Origin: Ectobius pallidus
Taxonomy: Eukaryota; Arthropoda; Insecta; Blattodea; Ectobiidae
NCBI GenBank assembly: GCA_964059195.1
Contig: CAXKWD010000002.1
Span: forward strand, 166,662,559-166,726,558
Reading direction: 5' to 3'
DNA: 64,000 nt
In this document: positions 9,721 to 22,970 of the stretch, in pieces
Position numbering within the stretch: the first letter of the stretch is position 1
How the letters are laid out: every line of letters begins with the position of its first letter
The notes under the pieces: generated by a model
Seen by the model: the letters and a program-made list of their open reading frames with translations, nothing else
Told to the model about the DNA's origin: nothing
The model's database searches: none
Position numbers and translations under genes: made by a program

Positions 9721-12032
9721 CGACGCTAACGGAAGTTGGCAGGGCTGAGAATCCCGGGAAGGCATGCAGCTTCTATTAAAGCGCAGGATTGTATACGATT
9801 GGAAAAAGAACAGTTTCAACTGCTTTTGCATATAAACTTATGTTTCCTCGGAAACACAAGAGATTTTTGAGATTATATTGTTTATGTAAAAACAATATTT
9901 TTTATTCTTGGAGATGAAAGTCGCGCAGGATTTTAGAAAAGTCGATATAAAACCATTTTATCAGCCTAGTACATAAAAACTCCCAAAAGACGAACGTCAA
10001 AACATTACATTGCGAATAAAAGCGTGTACATCAACAATAAAAATGTACCATAGTTTACGAGATAACGGCTGTCGAACCGTTGAAAACGACTCACACGAAA
10101 AAAGTCATATTGGTAAAAATAACATCTTTTTGAAATCCGCATACTCACAGCATAAAATAAACTTTCGGAAATAAAACTAAAATCGACGCTAACGGAAGTT
10201 GGCAGGGCTGAGAATCCCGGGAAGGCATGCAGCTTCTATTAAAGCGCAGGATTGTATAAGAGTGGAAAAAGAACAGTTTCAACTGCTTTTGCATATAAAC
10301 TTATGTTTCCTCGGAAACACAAGACATTTTTGAGATTATATTGTTAATGTAAAAACAATATTTTTTATTCTTGGAGATGAAAGTCGCGCAGGATTTTAGA
10401 AAAGTCGATATAAAACCATTTTATCAGCCTAGTACATAAAAACTCCCAAGAGACGAACGTCAAAACATTTCATTGAGAATAAAAGCGTGTACATCAACAA
10501 TAAAAATGTACCATAGTTTACGAGATAACGGCTGTCGAACCGTTGAAAACGACTCACACGAAAAAAGTCGTATCGGTAAAAATAACATCTTTTTCAAATC
10601 CGCATACTCACAGCATAAAAGAAACTTTCGGAAATAAAACTAAAATCGACGCTAACGGAAGTTGGCAGGGCTGAGAATCCCGGGAAGGCATGCAGCTTCT
10701 ATTAAAGAGCAGGATTGTATAAGAGTGGAAAAAGAATAGTTTCAACTGCTTTTGCATATAAACTTATGTTTCCTCGGAAACACAAGAAATTTTTGAGATT
10801 ATATTGTTAATGTAAAAACAGTATCTTTTATTCTTGGAGATCAAAATCGCGAAGGATTTTAGAAAACTCGAAATAAAAACGTTTTATCAGCGTACTACAT
10901 AAATCCTCCCAAATGACAAAACGCATAACTTTTCATTGCGAATATAACCATGTACATCAACAATAAAAATGTAACATAGTTTACGAGATAAAGGCTTTCG
11001 AACCGTTGAAAACGCCTCGCACGAAAAAAGTCATATCGGCAAAAATAACATCTTTTTCAATTCCGCACACTCACGGCATAAAGGAAACTTTCGGAAATAA
11101 AAATAAAATCGACGCTAACGGAAGTTGGCAGGGCTGAGAATCCCGGGAAGGCATGCAGCTTCTATTAAAGAGCAGGATTGTATAAGAGTGGAAAAAGAAC
11201 AGTTTCAACTGCTTTTGCATATAAACTTATGTTTCCTCGGAAACACAAGACATTTTTGAGATTATATTGTTAATGTAAAAACAATATTTTTTATTCTTGG
11301 AGATGAAAGTCGCGCAGGATTTTAGAAAAGTCGAAATAAAACCATTTTATCAGCCTAGTACATAAAAACTCCCAAGAGACAAACGTCATAACATTTCATT
11401 GCGAACAAAACGTTTACATCAACAATAAAAATGTACCATAGTTTACGTTATAACGGCTGTCGAACCGTCTCAAACGCCTCACACGAAAAAAGTCATATCG
11501 GCAAAAATAACATCTTTTACAATTCCGTATACTCACACCATAAAAGAAACTTAGGGAAATAAAAATAAAATCGACGCTTACGGAAGTTTGTAGGGCTGAG
11601 AATCCCGGGAAGGTGCAGCTTCTATTAATAAGCAGGATTGTATAAGATTGGAAAAAGAACATTTTCAACTGCTTTTGCATATAAACTTATGTTTCCTCGG
11701 AAACGCAATAAATTTTTGAGATTATATTGTTAATGTAAAAACAGTATCTTTTATTCTTGGAGATGAAAATCGCGCAGGATTTTAGAAAAGTCGAAATAAA
11801 ACCGTTTTATCAGCATACTACATAAAAACTCTCTAGAGACGAACCTCATAACATTTCATTGCGAATAAAACCGTGTACATCAACAATAAAAATGTACCAT
11901 AGTTTACAAGATAACGGCTGTCGAACCGTTGAAAACGACTCACACGAAAAAAGTCATATCGGGAAAAATAACATCTTTTATAATTCCGCATACTCACAGC
12001 ATAAAAGAAACTTTCGGAAATAAAAATAAAAT

Positions 12033-12495
12033 CGACGCTAATGGAAGTTGGCAGGGCTGAGAATCCCGGGAAGTCATGCAGCTTCTATTATAGCGCAGAA
12101 TTGTATACGATTGGAAAAAGAACAGTTTCAACTGCTTTTGCATATAAACTTGTGTTTCCTCGGAAACACAAGACATTTTTGAGATTATATTGTTTATGTA
12201 AAAACAATATTTTTTATTCTTGGAGATGAAAGTCGCGCAGGATTTTAGAAAACTCGAAATAAAAACGTTTTATCAGCGTACTACATAAATCCTCCCAAAT
12301 GACAAAACGCATAACTTTTCATTGCGAATATAACCATGTACATCAACAATAAAAATGTACCATAGTTTACGAGATAAAGGCTTTCGAACCGTTGAAAACG
12401 CCTCGCACGAAAAAAGTCATATCGGCAAAAATAACATCTTTTTCAATTCCGCACACTCACGGCATAAAGGAAACTTTCGGAAATAAAAATAAAAT
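12033..12495 (+). repeat. Chimeric monomer M27 (A front, C back)
   Basis: Matches M1, including its private CTATTATAGCG, up to G at 12232, and class C from C at 12253. The switch falls in the 20-bp stretch TCGCGCAGGATTTTAGAAAA, common to both classes (12233-12252). It is the left edge of the segment shared with 1147-3110. Confidence 0.87.
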
Positions 12496-14216
12496 CGACG
12501 CTTACGAAAGTTGGCATGGCTGAGAATCCCGGGAAGGCATGCAGCTTCTATAAAAGCGGAGGATTGTATAAGAGTGGAAAGAGAACAGTTTCAACTGCTT
12601 TTGCATATAAACTTATGTTTCCTCGGAAACACAAGACATTTTTGAGATTATATTGTTAATGTAAAAACAATATTTTTTATTCTTGGAGATGAAAGTCGCG
12701 CAGGATTTTAGAAAAGTCGATATAAAACCATTTTATCAGCCTAGTACATAAAAACTCCCAAGAGACGAACGTCAAAACATTTCATTGCGAATAAAAGCGT
12801 GTACATCAACAATAAAAATGTACCATATTTTACGAGATAACGGCTGTCGAACCGTTGAAAACGACTCACACGAAAAAAGTCGTATCGGTAAAAATAACAT
12901 CTTTTTCAAATCCGCATACTCACAGCATAAAAGAAACTTTCGGAAATAAAACTAAAATCGACGCTAACGGAAGTTGGCAGGGCTGAGAATCCCGGGAAGG
13001 CATGCAGCTTCTATTAAAGCACAGGATAGTATAAGAGTGGGAAAAGAACAGTTTCAACTGCTTTTGCATATAAACTTATGTTTCCTCGGAAACACAAGAC
13101 ATTTTTGAGATTATATTGTTAATGTAAAAACAATATTTTTTATTCTTGGAGATGAAAGTCGCGCAGGATTTTAGAAAAGTCGAAATAAAACCATTTTATC
13201 AGCCTAGTACATAAAAACTCCCAAGAGACGAACGTCATAACATTTCATTGCGAATAAAACCGTGTACATCAACAATAAAAATGTACCGTAGTTTACGAGA
13301 TAACGGCTGTCGAACCGTTGAAAACGCCTCGCACGAAAAAAGTCATATCGGCAAAAATAACATCTTTTACAATTCTGCACACTCACAGCATAAAAGAAAC
13401 TTTCGGAAATAAAAATAAAATCGACGCTTACGGAAGTTGGTAGGGCTGAGAATCCCGGGAAGGCATGCAGCTTCTATTAAAGAGCAGGATTGTATAAGAG
13501 TGGAAAAAGAACAGTTTCAACTGCTTTTGCATATAAACTTATGTTTCCTCGGAAACGCAAGGAATTTTTGAGATTATATTGTTAATGTAAAAACAGTATC
13601 TTTTATTCTTGGAGATGAAAATCGCGCAGGATTTTAGAAAACTCGAAATAAAAACGTTTTATCAGCGTACTACATAAATCCTCCCAAATGACAAAACGCA
13701 TAACTTTTCATTGCGAATATAACCATGTACATCAACAATAAAAATGTACCATAGTTTACGAGATAAAGGCCTTCGAACCGTTGAAAACGCCTCGCACGAA
13801 AAAAGTCATATGGGCAAAAATAACATCTTTTTCAATTCCGCACACTCACGGCATAAAGGAAACTTTCGGAAATAAAAATAAAGTCGACGCTTACGAAAGT
13901 TGGCATGGCTGAGAATCCCGGGAAGGCATGCAGCTCCTATAAAAGCGGAGGATTGTATAAGAGTGGAAAGAGAACAGTTTCAACTGCTTTTGCATATAAA
14001 CTTATGTTTCCTCGGAAACACAAGACATTTTTGAGATTATATTGTTAAAGTAAAAACAAAATTTTTTATTCTTGGAGATGAAAATCGCGCAGGATTTTAG
14101 AAAAGTCGAAATAAAACCATTTTATCAGCCTAGTACATAAAAACTCCCAAGAGACGAACGTCATAACATTTCATTGCGAATAAAAGCGTGTACATCAACA
14201 ATAAAAATGTACCATA
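12253..14216 (+). repeat. Segment copied from (or to) 1147-3110
   Basis: Constant offset 11106. Covers the C back half of M27, then D, E, F and the G front half of M31. The left edge is the A-to-C switch in M27; the right edge is the G-to-H switch in M31 (T at 14217 against G at 3111). Mismatches are few, for example CAAGGAATTT near 13562 and TTAAAGTAAAAAC near 14048. Confidence 0.82.
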
Positions 14217-14347
14217 TTTTACGAGATAACGGCTGTCGAACCGTTGAAAACGACTCACACGAAAAAAGTCATATCGGTAAAAATAACATCTTTTTCAAAT
14301 CCGCATACTCACAGCATAAAATAAACTTTCGGAAATAAAACTAAAAT
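13885..14347 (+). repeat. Chimeric monomer M31 (G front, H back)
   Basis: The G marks (CTCCTATAAAAGCGG, CAAAATTTT) are followed by H marks (ACCATATTTTACG, CATAAAATAAAC). The switch lies between about 14085 and 14217. M41 (18485) is its duplicate. Compared with M7-M8 in Region 1, one monomer's worth of sequence is missing, as an unequal exchange would give. Confidence 0.83.
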
Positions 14348-15735
14348 CGACGCTAACGGAAGTTGGCAGGGCTGAGAATCCCGGGAAGGCATGCAGCTTC
14401 TATTAAAGAGCAGGATTGTATAAGAGTGGAAAAAGAACAGTTTCAACTGCTTTTGCATATAAACTTATGTTTCCTCGGAAACGCAAGAAATTTTTGAGAT
14501 TATATTGTTAATGTAAAAACAGTATCTTTTATTCTTGGAGATCAAAATCGCGCAGGATTTTAGAAAACTCGAAATAAAAACGTTTTATCAGCGTACTACA
14601 TAAATCCTCCCAAATGACAAAACGCATAACTTTTCATTGCGAATATAACCATGTACATCAACAATAAAAATGTACCATAGTTTACGAGATAAAGGCTTTC
14701 GAACCGTTGAAAACGCCTCGCACGAAAAAAGTCATATCGGCAAAAATAACATCTTTTTCAATTCCGCACACTCACGGCATAAAGGAAACTTTCGGAAATA
14801 AAAATAAAATCGACGCTAACGGAAGTTGGCAGGGCTGAGAATCCCGGGATTGGCATGCAGCTTCTATTAAAGCGCAGGATTGTATAAGATTGGAAAAAGA
14901 ACAGTTTCAACTGCTTTTGCATATAAACTTATGTTTCCTCGGAAACACAAGACATTTTTGAGATTATATTGTTAATGCAAAAACAATATTTATTATTCTT
15001 GGAGATGAAAGTCGCGCAGGATTTTAGAAAAGTCGAAATAAAACCATTTTATCAGCCTAGTACATAAAAACTCCCAAGAGACAAACGTCATAACATTTCA
15101 TTGCGAACAAAACGTTTACATCAACAATAAAAATGTACCATAGTTTACGTTATAACGGCTGTCGAACCGTGTCAAACGCCTCACACGAAAAAAGTCATAT
15201 CGGCAAAAATAACATCTTTTACAATTCCGTATACTCACACCATAAAAGAAACTTAGGGAAATAAAAATAAAATCGACGCTTACGGAAGTTTGTAGGGCTG
15301 AGACTCCCGGGAAGGTGCAGCTTCTATTAAAAAGCAGGATTGTATAAGATTGGAAAAAGAACATTTTCAACTGCTTTTGCATATAAACTTATGTTTCCTC
15401 GGAAACGCAATAAATTTTTGAGATTATATTGTTAATGTAAAAACAGTATCTTTTATTCTTGGAGATGAAAATCGCGCAGGATTTTAGAAAAGTCGAAATA
15501 AAACCGTTTTATCAGCATACTACATAAAAACTCTCTAGAGACGAACCTCATAACATTTCATTGCGAATAAAACCGTGTAACATCAACAATAAAAATGTAC
15601 CATAGTTTACGAGATAACGGCTGTCGAACCGTTGAAAACGCCTCGCACGAAAAAAGTCATATCGGCAAAAATAACATCTTTTACAATTCCGAACACTCAC
15701 AGCATAAAAGAAACTTAGGGAAATAAAAATAAAAT

Positions 15736-16169
15736 CGACGCTAACGAAAGTTGGCAGGGCTGAGAATCCCGGGAAGGCATACAGCTTCTATTAAAGCGCA
15801 GGATTGTATAAGAGTGGAAAAAGAACAGTTTCAACTGCTTTTGCATATAAACTTATGATTATATTGTTAATGTAAAAACAATATTTTTTATTCTTGGAGA
15901 TGAAAATCGCGAAGGATTTTTGAAAAGTCGAAATAAAACCATTTTATCAGCCTAGTACATAAAAACTCCCAAAAGACGAACGTCAAAACATTACATTGCG
16001 AATAAAAGCGTGTACATCAACAATAAAAATGTACCATAGTTTACGAGATAACGGCTGTCGAACCGTTGAAAACGACTCACACGAAAAAAGTCGTATCGGT
16101 AAAAATAACATCTTTTTCAAATCCGCATACTCACAGCATAAAAGAAACTTTCGGAAATAAAACTAAAAT
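15736..16169 (+). repeat. Shortened monomer M35 (434 bp, 29-bp deletion)
   Basis: CTTATG joins directly to ATTATATTG at 15857/15858. The missing 29 bp span the whole of dyad 2 and the following CAAGACATTTTTGAG. The front is class L (AACGAAAG head, CATACAGC instead of CATGCAGC); the back is class A (AAAAGACG, ACATTACATTGCG). Confidence 0.9.
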
Positions 16170-18041
16170 CGACGCTAACGGAAGTTGGCAGGGCTGAGAA
16201 TCCCGGGAAGGCATGCAGCTTCTATTAAAGCGCAGGATTGTATAAGAGTGGAAAAAGAACAGTTTCAACTGCTTTTGCATATAAACTTATGTTTCCTCGG
16301 AAACACAAGACATTTTTGAGATTATATTGTTAATGTAAAAACAATATTTTTTATTCTTGGAGATGAAAGTCGCGCAGGATTTTAGAAAAGTCGATATAAA
16401 ACCATTTTATCAGACTAGTACATAAATACTACCAAGAGACGAACGTCAAAACATTTCATTGCGAATAAAAGCGTGTACATCAACAATAAAAATGTACCAT
16501 AGTTTACGAGATAACGGCTGTCGAACCGTTGAAAACGACTCACACGAAAAAAGTCGTATCGGTAAAAATAACATCTTTTTCAAATCCGCATACTCACAGC
16601 ATAAAAGAAACTTTCGGAAATAAAACTAAAATCGACGCTAACGGAAGTTGGCAGGGCTGAGAATCCCGGGAAGGCATGCAGCTTCTATTAAAGAGCAGGA
16701 TTGTATAAGAGTGGAAAAAGAACAGTTTCAACTGCTTTTGCATATAAACTTATGTTTCCTCGGAAACGCAAGAAATTTTTGAGATTATATTGTTAATGTA
16801 AAAACAGTATCTTTTATTCTTGGAGATGAAAATCGCGCAGGATTTTAGAAAACTCGAAATAAAAACGTTTTATCAGCGTACTACATAAATCCTCCCAAAT
16901 GACAAAACGCATAACTTTTCATTGCGAATATAACCATGTACATCAACAATAAAAATGTACCATAGTTTACGAGATAAAGGCTTTCGAACCGTTGAAAACG
17001 CCTCGCACGAAAAAAGTCATATCGGCAAAAATAACATCTTTTTCAATTCCGCACACTCACGGCATAAAGGAAACTTTCGGAAATAAAAATAAAATCGACG
17101 CTTACGAAAGTTGGCATGGCTGAGAATCCCGGGAAGGCATGCAGCTTCTATAAAAGCGGAGGATTGTATAAGAGTGGAAAGAGAACAGTTTCAACTGCTT
17201 TTGCATATAAACTTATGTTTCCTCGGAAACACAAGACATTTTTGAGATTATATTGTTAATGTAAAAACAATATTTTTTATTCTTGGAGATGAAAGTCGCG
17301 CAGGATTTTAGAAAAGTCGATATAAAACCATTTTATCAGCCTAGTACATAAAAACTCCCAAGAGACGAACGTCAAAACATTTCATTGCGAATAAAAGCGT
17401 GTACATCAACAATAAAAATGTACCATATTTTACGAGATAACGGCTGTCGAACCGTTGAAAACGACTCACACGAAAAAAGTCGTATCGGTAAAAATAACAT
17501 CTTTTTCAAATCCGCATACTCACAGCATAAAAGAAACTTTCGGAAATAAAACTAAAATCGACGCTAACGGAAGTTGGCAGGGCTGAGAATCCCGGGAAGG
17601 CATGCAGCTTCTATTAAAGCGCAGGATTGTATAAGAGTGGAAAAAGAACAGTTTCAACTGCTTTTGCATATAAACTTATGTTTCCTCGGAAACACAAGAC
17701 ATTTTTGAGATTATATTGTTAATGTAAAAACAATATTTTTTATTCTTGGAGATGAAAGTCGCGCAGGATTTTAGAAAAGTCGATATAAAACCATTTTATC
17801 AGACTAGTACATAAATACTACCAAGAGACGAACGTCAAAACATTTCATTGCGAATAAAAGCGTGTACATCAACAATAAAAATGTACCATAGTTTACGAGA
17901 TAACGGCTGTCGAACCGTTGAAAACGACTCACACGAAAAAAGTCGTATCGGTAAAAATAACATCTTTTTCAAATCCGCATACTCACAGCATAAAAGAAAC
18001 TTTCGGAAATAAAACTAAAATCGACGCTAACGGAAGTTGGC

Positions 18042-21000
18042 AGGGCTGAGAATCCCGGGAAGGCATGCAGCTTCTATTAAAGAGCAGGATTGTATAAGAG
18101 TGGAAAAAGAACAGTTTCAACTGCTTTTGCATATAAACTTATGTTTCCTCGGAAACGCAAGAAATTTTTGAGATTATATTGTTAATGTAAAAACAGTATC
18201 TTTTATTCTTGGAGATGAAAATCGCGCAGGATTTTAGAAAACTCGAAATAAAAACGTTTTATCAGCGTACTACATAAATCCTCCCAAATGACAAAACGCA
18301 TAACTTTTCATTGCGAATATAACCATGTACATCAACAATAAAAATGTACCATAGTTTACGAGATAAAGGCCTTCGAACCGTTGAAAACGCCTCGCACGAA
18401 AAAAGTCATATGGGCAAAAATAACATCTTTTTCAATTCCGCACACTCACGGCATAAAGGAAACTTTCGGAAATAAAAATAAAGTCGACGCTTACGAAAGT
18501 TGGCATGGCTGAGAATCCCGGGAAGGCATGCAGCTCCTATAAAAGCGGAGGATTGTATAAGAGTGGAAAGAGAACAGTTTCAACTGCTTTTGCATATAAA
18601 CTTATGTTTCCTCGGAAACACAAGACATTTTTGAGATTATATTGTTAAAGTAAAAACAAAATTTTTTATTCTTGGAGATGAAAATCGCGCAGGATTTTAG
18701 AAAAGTCGAAATAAAACCATTTTATCAGCCTAGTACATAAAAACTCCCAAGAGACGAACGTCATAACATTTCATTGCGAATAAAAGCGTGTACATCAACA
18801 ATAAAAATGTACCATATTTTACGAGATAACGGCTGTCGAACCGTTGAAAACGACTCACACGAAAAAAGTCATATCGGTAAAAATAACATCTTTTTCAAAT
18901 CCGCATACTCACAGCATAAAATAAACTTTCGGAAATAAAACTAAAATCGACGCTAACGGAAGTTGGCAGGGCTGAGAATCCCGGGAAGGCATGCAGCTTC
19001 TATTAAAGAGCAGGATTGTATAAGAGTGGAAAAAGAACAGTTTCAACTGCTTTTGCATATAAACTTATGTTTCCTCGGAAACGCAAGAAATTTTTGAGAT
19101 TATATTGTTAATGTAAAAACAGTATCTTTTATTCTTGGAGATCAAAATCGCGCAGGATTTTAGAAAACTCGAAATAAAAACGTTTTATCAGCGTACTACA
19201 TAAATCCTCCCAAATGACAAAACGCATAACTTTTCATTGCGAATATAACCATGTACATCAACAATAAAAATGTACCATAGTTTACGAGATAAAGGCTTTC
19301 GAACCGTTGAAAACGCCTCGCACGAAAAAAGTCATATCGGCAAAAATAACATCTTTTTCAATTCCGCACACTCACGGCATAAAGGAAACTTTCGGAAATA
19401 AAAATAAAATCGACGCTAACGGAAGTTGGCAGGGCTGAGAATCCCGGGATTGGCATGCAGCTTCTATTAAAGCGCAGGATTGTATAAGATTGGAAAAAGA
19501 ACAGTTTCAACTGCTTTTGCATATAAACTTATGTTTCCTCGGAAACACAAGACATTTTTGAGATTATATTGTTAATGCAAAAACAATATTTATTATTCTT
19601 GGAGATGAAAGTCGCGCAGGATTTTAGAAAAGTCGAAATAAAACCATTTTATCAGCCTAGTACATAAAAACTCCCAAGAGACAAACGTCATAACATTTCA
19701 TTGCGAACAAAACGTTTACATCAACAATAAAAATGTACCATAGTTTACGTTATAACGGCTGTCGAACCGTGTCAAACGCCTCACACGAAAAAAGTCATAT
19801 CGGCAAAAATAACATCTTTTACAATTCCGTATACTCACACCATAAAAGAAACTTAGGGAAATAAAAATAAAATCGACGCTTACGGAAGTTTGTAGGGCTG
19901 AGACTCCCGGGAAGGTGCAGCTTCTATTAAAAAGCAGGATTGTATAAGATTGGAAAAAGAACATTTTCAACTGCTTTTGCATATAAACTTATGTTTCCTC
20001 GGAAACGCAATAAATTTTTGAGATTATATTGTTAATGTAAAAACAGTATCTTTTATTCTTGGAGATGAAAATCGCGCAGGATTTTAGAAAAGTCGAAATA
20101 AAACCGTTTTATCAGCATACTACATAAAAACTCTCTAGAGACGAACCTCATAACATTTCATTGCGAATAAAACCGTGTAACATCAACAATAAAAATGTAC
20201 CATAGTTTACGAGATAACGGCTGTCGAACCGTTGAAAACGCCTCGCACGAAAAAAGTCATATCGGCAAAAATAACATCTTTTACAATTCCGAACACTCAC
20301 AGCATAAAAGAAACTTAGGGAAATAAAAATAAAATCGACGCTAACGAAAGTTGGCAGGGCTGAGAATCCCGGGAAGGCATACAGCTTCTATTAAAGCGCA
20401 GGATTGTATAAGAGTGGAAAAAGAACAGTTTCAACTGCTTTTGCATATAAACTTATGATTATATTGTTAATGTAAAAACAATATTTTTTATTCTTGGAGA
20501 TGAAAATCGCGAAGGATTTTTGAAAAGTCGAAATAAAACCATTTTATCAGCCTAGTACATAAAAACTCCCAAAAGACGAACGTCAAAACATTACATTGCG
20601 AATAAAAGCGTGTACATCAACAATAAAAATGTACCATAGTTTACGAGATAACGGCTGTCGAACCGTTGAAAACGACTCACACGAAAAAAGTCGTATCGGT
20701 AAAAATAACATCTTTTTCAAATCCGCATACTCACAGCATAAAAGAAACTTTCGGAAATAAAACTAAAATCGACGCTAACGGAAGTTGGCAGGGCTGAGAA
20801 TCCCGGGAAGGCATGCAGCTTCTATTAAAGCGCAGGATTGTATAAGAGTGGAAAAAGAACAGTTTCAACTGCTTTTGCATATAAACTTATGTTTCCTCGG
20901 AAACACAAGACATTTTTGAGATTATATTGTTAATGTAAAAACAATATTTTTTATTCTTGGAGATGAAAGTCGCGCAGGATTTTAGAAAAGTCGATATAAA

Positions 21001-22970
21001 ACCATTTTATCAGACTAGTACATAAATACTACCAAGAGACGAACGTCAAAACATTTCATTGCGAATAAAAGCGTGTACATCAACAATAAAAATGTACCAT
21101 AGTTTACGAGATAACGGCTGTCGAACCGTTGAAAACGACTCACACGAAAAAAGTCGTATCGGTAAAAATAACATCTTTTTCAAATCCGCATACTCACAGC
21201 ATAAAAGAAACTTTCGGAAATAAAACTAAAATCGACGCTAACGGAAGTTGGCAGGGCTGAGAATCCCGGGAAGGCATGCAGCTTCTATTAAAGAGCAGGA
21301 TTGTATAAGAGTGGAAAAAGAACAGTTTCAACTGCTTTTGCATATAAACTTATGTTTCCTCGGAAACGCAAGAAATTTTTGAGATTATATTGTTAATGTA
21401 AAAACAGTATCTTTTATTCTTGGAGATGAAAATCGCGCAGGATTTTAGAAAACTCGAAATAAAAACGTTTTATCAGCGTACTACATAAATCCTCCCAAAT
21501 GACAAAACGCATAACTTTTCATTGCGAATATAACCATGTACATCAACAATAAAAATGTACCATAGTTTACGAGATAAAGGCTTTCGAACCGTTGAAAACG
21601 CCTCGCACGAAAAAAGTCATATCGGCAAAAATAACATCTTTTTCAATTCCGCACACTCACGGCATAAAGGAAACTTTCGGAAATAAAAATAAAATCGACG
21701 CTTACGAAAGTTGGCATGGCTGAGAATCCCGGGAAGGCATGCAGCTTCTATAAAAGCGGAGGATTGTATAAGAGTGGAAAGAGAACAGTTTCAACTGCTT
21801 TTGCATATAAACTTATGTTTCCTCGGAAACACAAGACATTTTTGAGATTATATTGTTAATGTAAAAACAATATTTTTTATTCTTGGAGATGAAAGTCGCG
21901 CAGGATTTTAGAAAAGTCGATATAAAACCATTTTATCAGCCTAGTACATAAAAACTCCCAAGAGACGAACGTCAAAACATTTCATTGCGAATAAAAGCGT
22001 GTACATCAACAATAAAAATGTACCATATTTTACGAGATAACGGCTGTCGAACCGTTGAAAACGACTCACACGAAAAAAGTCGTATCGGTAAAAATAACAT
22101 CTTTTTCAAATCCGCATACTCACAGCATAAAAGAAACTTTCGGAAATAAAACTAAAATCGACGCTAACGGAAGTTGGCAGGGCTGAGAATCCCGGGAAGG
22201 CATGCAGCTTCTATTAAAGCGCAGGATTGTATAAGAGTGGAAAAAGAACAGTTTCAACTGCTTTTGCATATAAACTTATGTTTCCTCGGAAACACAAGAC
22301 ATTTTTGAGATTATATTGTTAATGTAAAAACAATATTTTTTATTCTTGGAGATGAAAGTCGCGCAGGATTTTAGAAAAGTCGATATAAAACCATTTTATC
22401 AGACTAGTACATAAATACTACCAAGAGACGAACGTCAAAACATTTCATTGCGAATAAAAGCGTGTACATCAACAATAAAAATGTACCATAGTTTACGAGA
22501 TAACGGCTGTCGAACCGTTGAAAACGACTCACACGAAAAAAGTCGTATCGGTAAAAATAACATCTTTTTCAAATCCGCATACTCACAGCATAAAAGAAAC
22601 TTTCGGAAATAAAACTAAAATCGACGCTAACGGAAGTTGGCAGGGCTGAGAATCCCGGGAAGGCATGCAGCTTCTATTAAAGAGCAGGATTGTATAAGAG
22701 TGGAAAAAGAACAGTTTCAACTGCTTTTGCATATAAACTTATGTTTCCTCGGAAACGCAAGAAATTTTTGAGATTATATTGTTAATGTAAAAACAGTATC
22801 TTTTATTCTTGGAGATGAAAATCGCGCAGGATTTTAGAAAACTCGAAATAAAAACGTTTTATCAGCGTACTACATAAATCCTCCCAAATGACAAAACGCA
22901 TAACTTTTCATTGCGAATATAACCATGTACATCAACAATAAAAATGTACCATAGTTTACGAGATAAAGGC
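18042..22970 (+). repeat. 4600-bp tandem unit, copy 2 plus the start of a third pass
   Basis: Matches 13442-18370. The match ends at 22971, where GGCTTTCG replaces GGCCTTCG. Total match length 4929 bp, longer than the unit, so the array here is about 2.07 units. Confidence 0.87.
20336..20769 (+). repeat. Shortened monomer M45 (434 bp, same 29-bp deletion)
   Basis: Identical junction at 20457/20458 and the same CATACAGC change and L-to-A switch as M35. It is the partner of M35 in the 4600-bp tandem duplication. Confidence 0.9.

Larger units (their letters stand above)
1..12032 (+). repeat. Region 1: M1-M26, mixed higher-order order A-B-C-D-E...K-T
   Basis: Monomer starts and classes: 1 A, 464 B, 927 C, 1390 D, 1853 E, 2316 F, 2779 G, 3242 H, 3705 I, 4168 C, 4631 K, 5094 T, 5556 A, 6018 B, 6481 C, 6944 D, 7407 E/C chimera, 7870 G/E/K chimera, 8333 T, 8795 L, 9258 A', 9721 A', 10184 I, 10647 C, 11110 K-like, 11572 T. 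The succession A-B-C-D-E runs from M1 and again, modified, from M13. M13 is 1 bp short, with CGAAAAATTCG in place of CGAAAAAAGTCG; the same change is in M61 and M98. M26 is 461 bp because it has the 2-bp T loss without the GTAACAT gain. Confidence 0.85.
13442..18041 (+). repeat. 4600-bp tandem unit, copy 1 (10 monomers)
   Basis: Sequence at offset 4600 is the same from 13442/18042 up to 18370/22970. The unit equals ten monomers less 30 bp, because it includes the 434-bp M35. One mismatch was noticed at 13562/18162. Confidence 0.87.
12033..22158 (+). repeat. Region 2: M27-M48, with a 4.6-kb tandem duplication
   Basis: Starts and classes: 12033 A/C chimera, 12496 D, 12959 E, 13422 F, 13885 G/H chimera, 14348 C, 14811 K, 15274 T, 15736 L with 29-bp deletion and A back, 16170 B, 16633 C, 17096 D, 17559 B, 18022 F with AACGG head, 18485 G/H chimera, 18948 C, 19411 K, 19874 T, 20336 L with deletion and A back, 20770 B, 21233 C, 21696 D. 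The ten-monomer series from 13422 is repeated from 18022. Confidence 0.85.
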
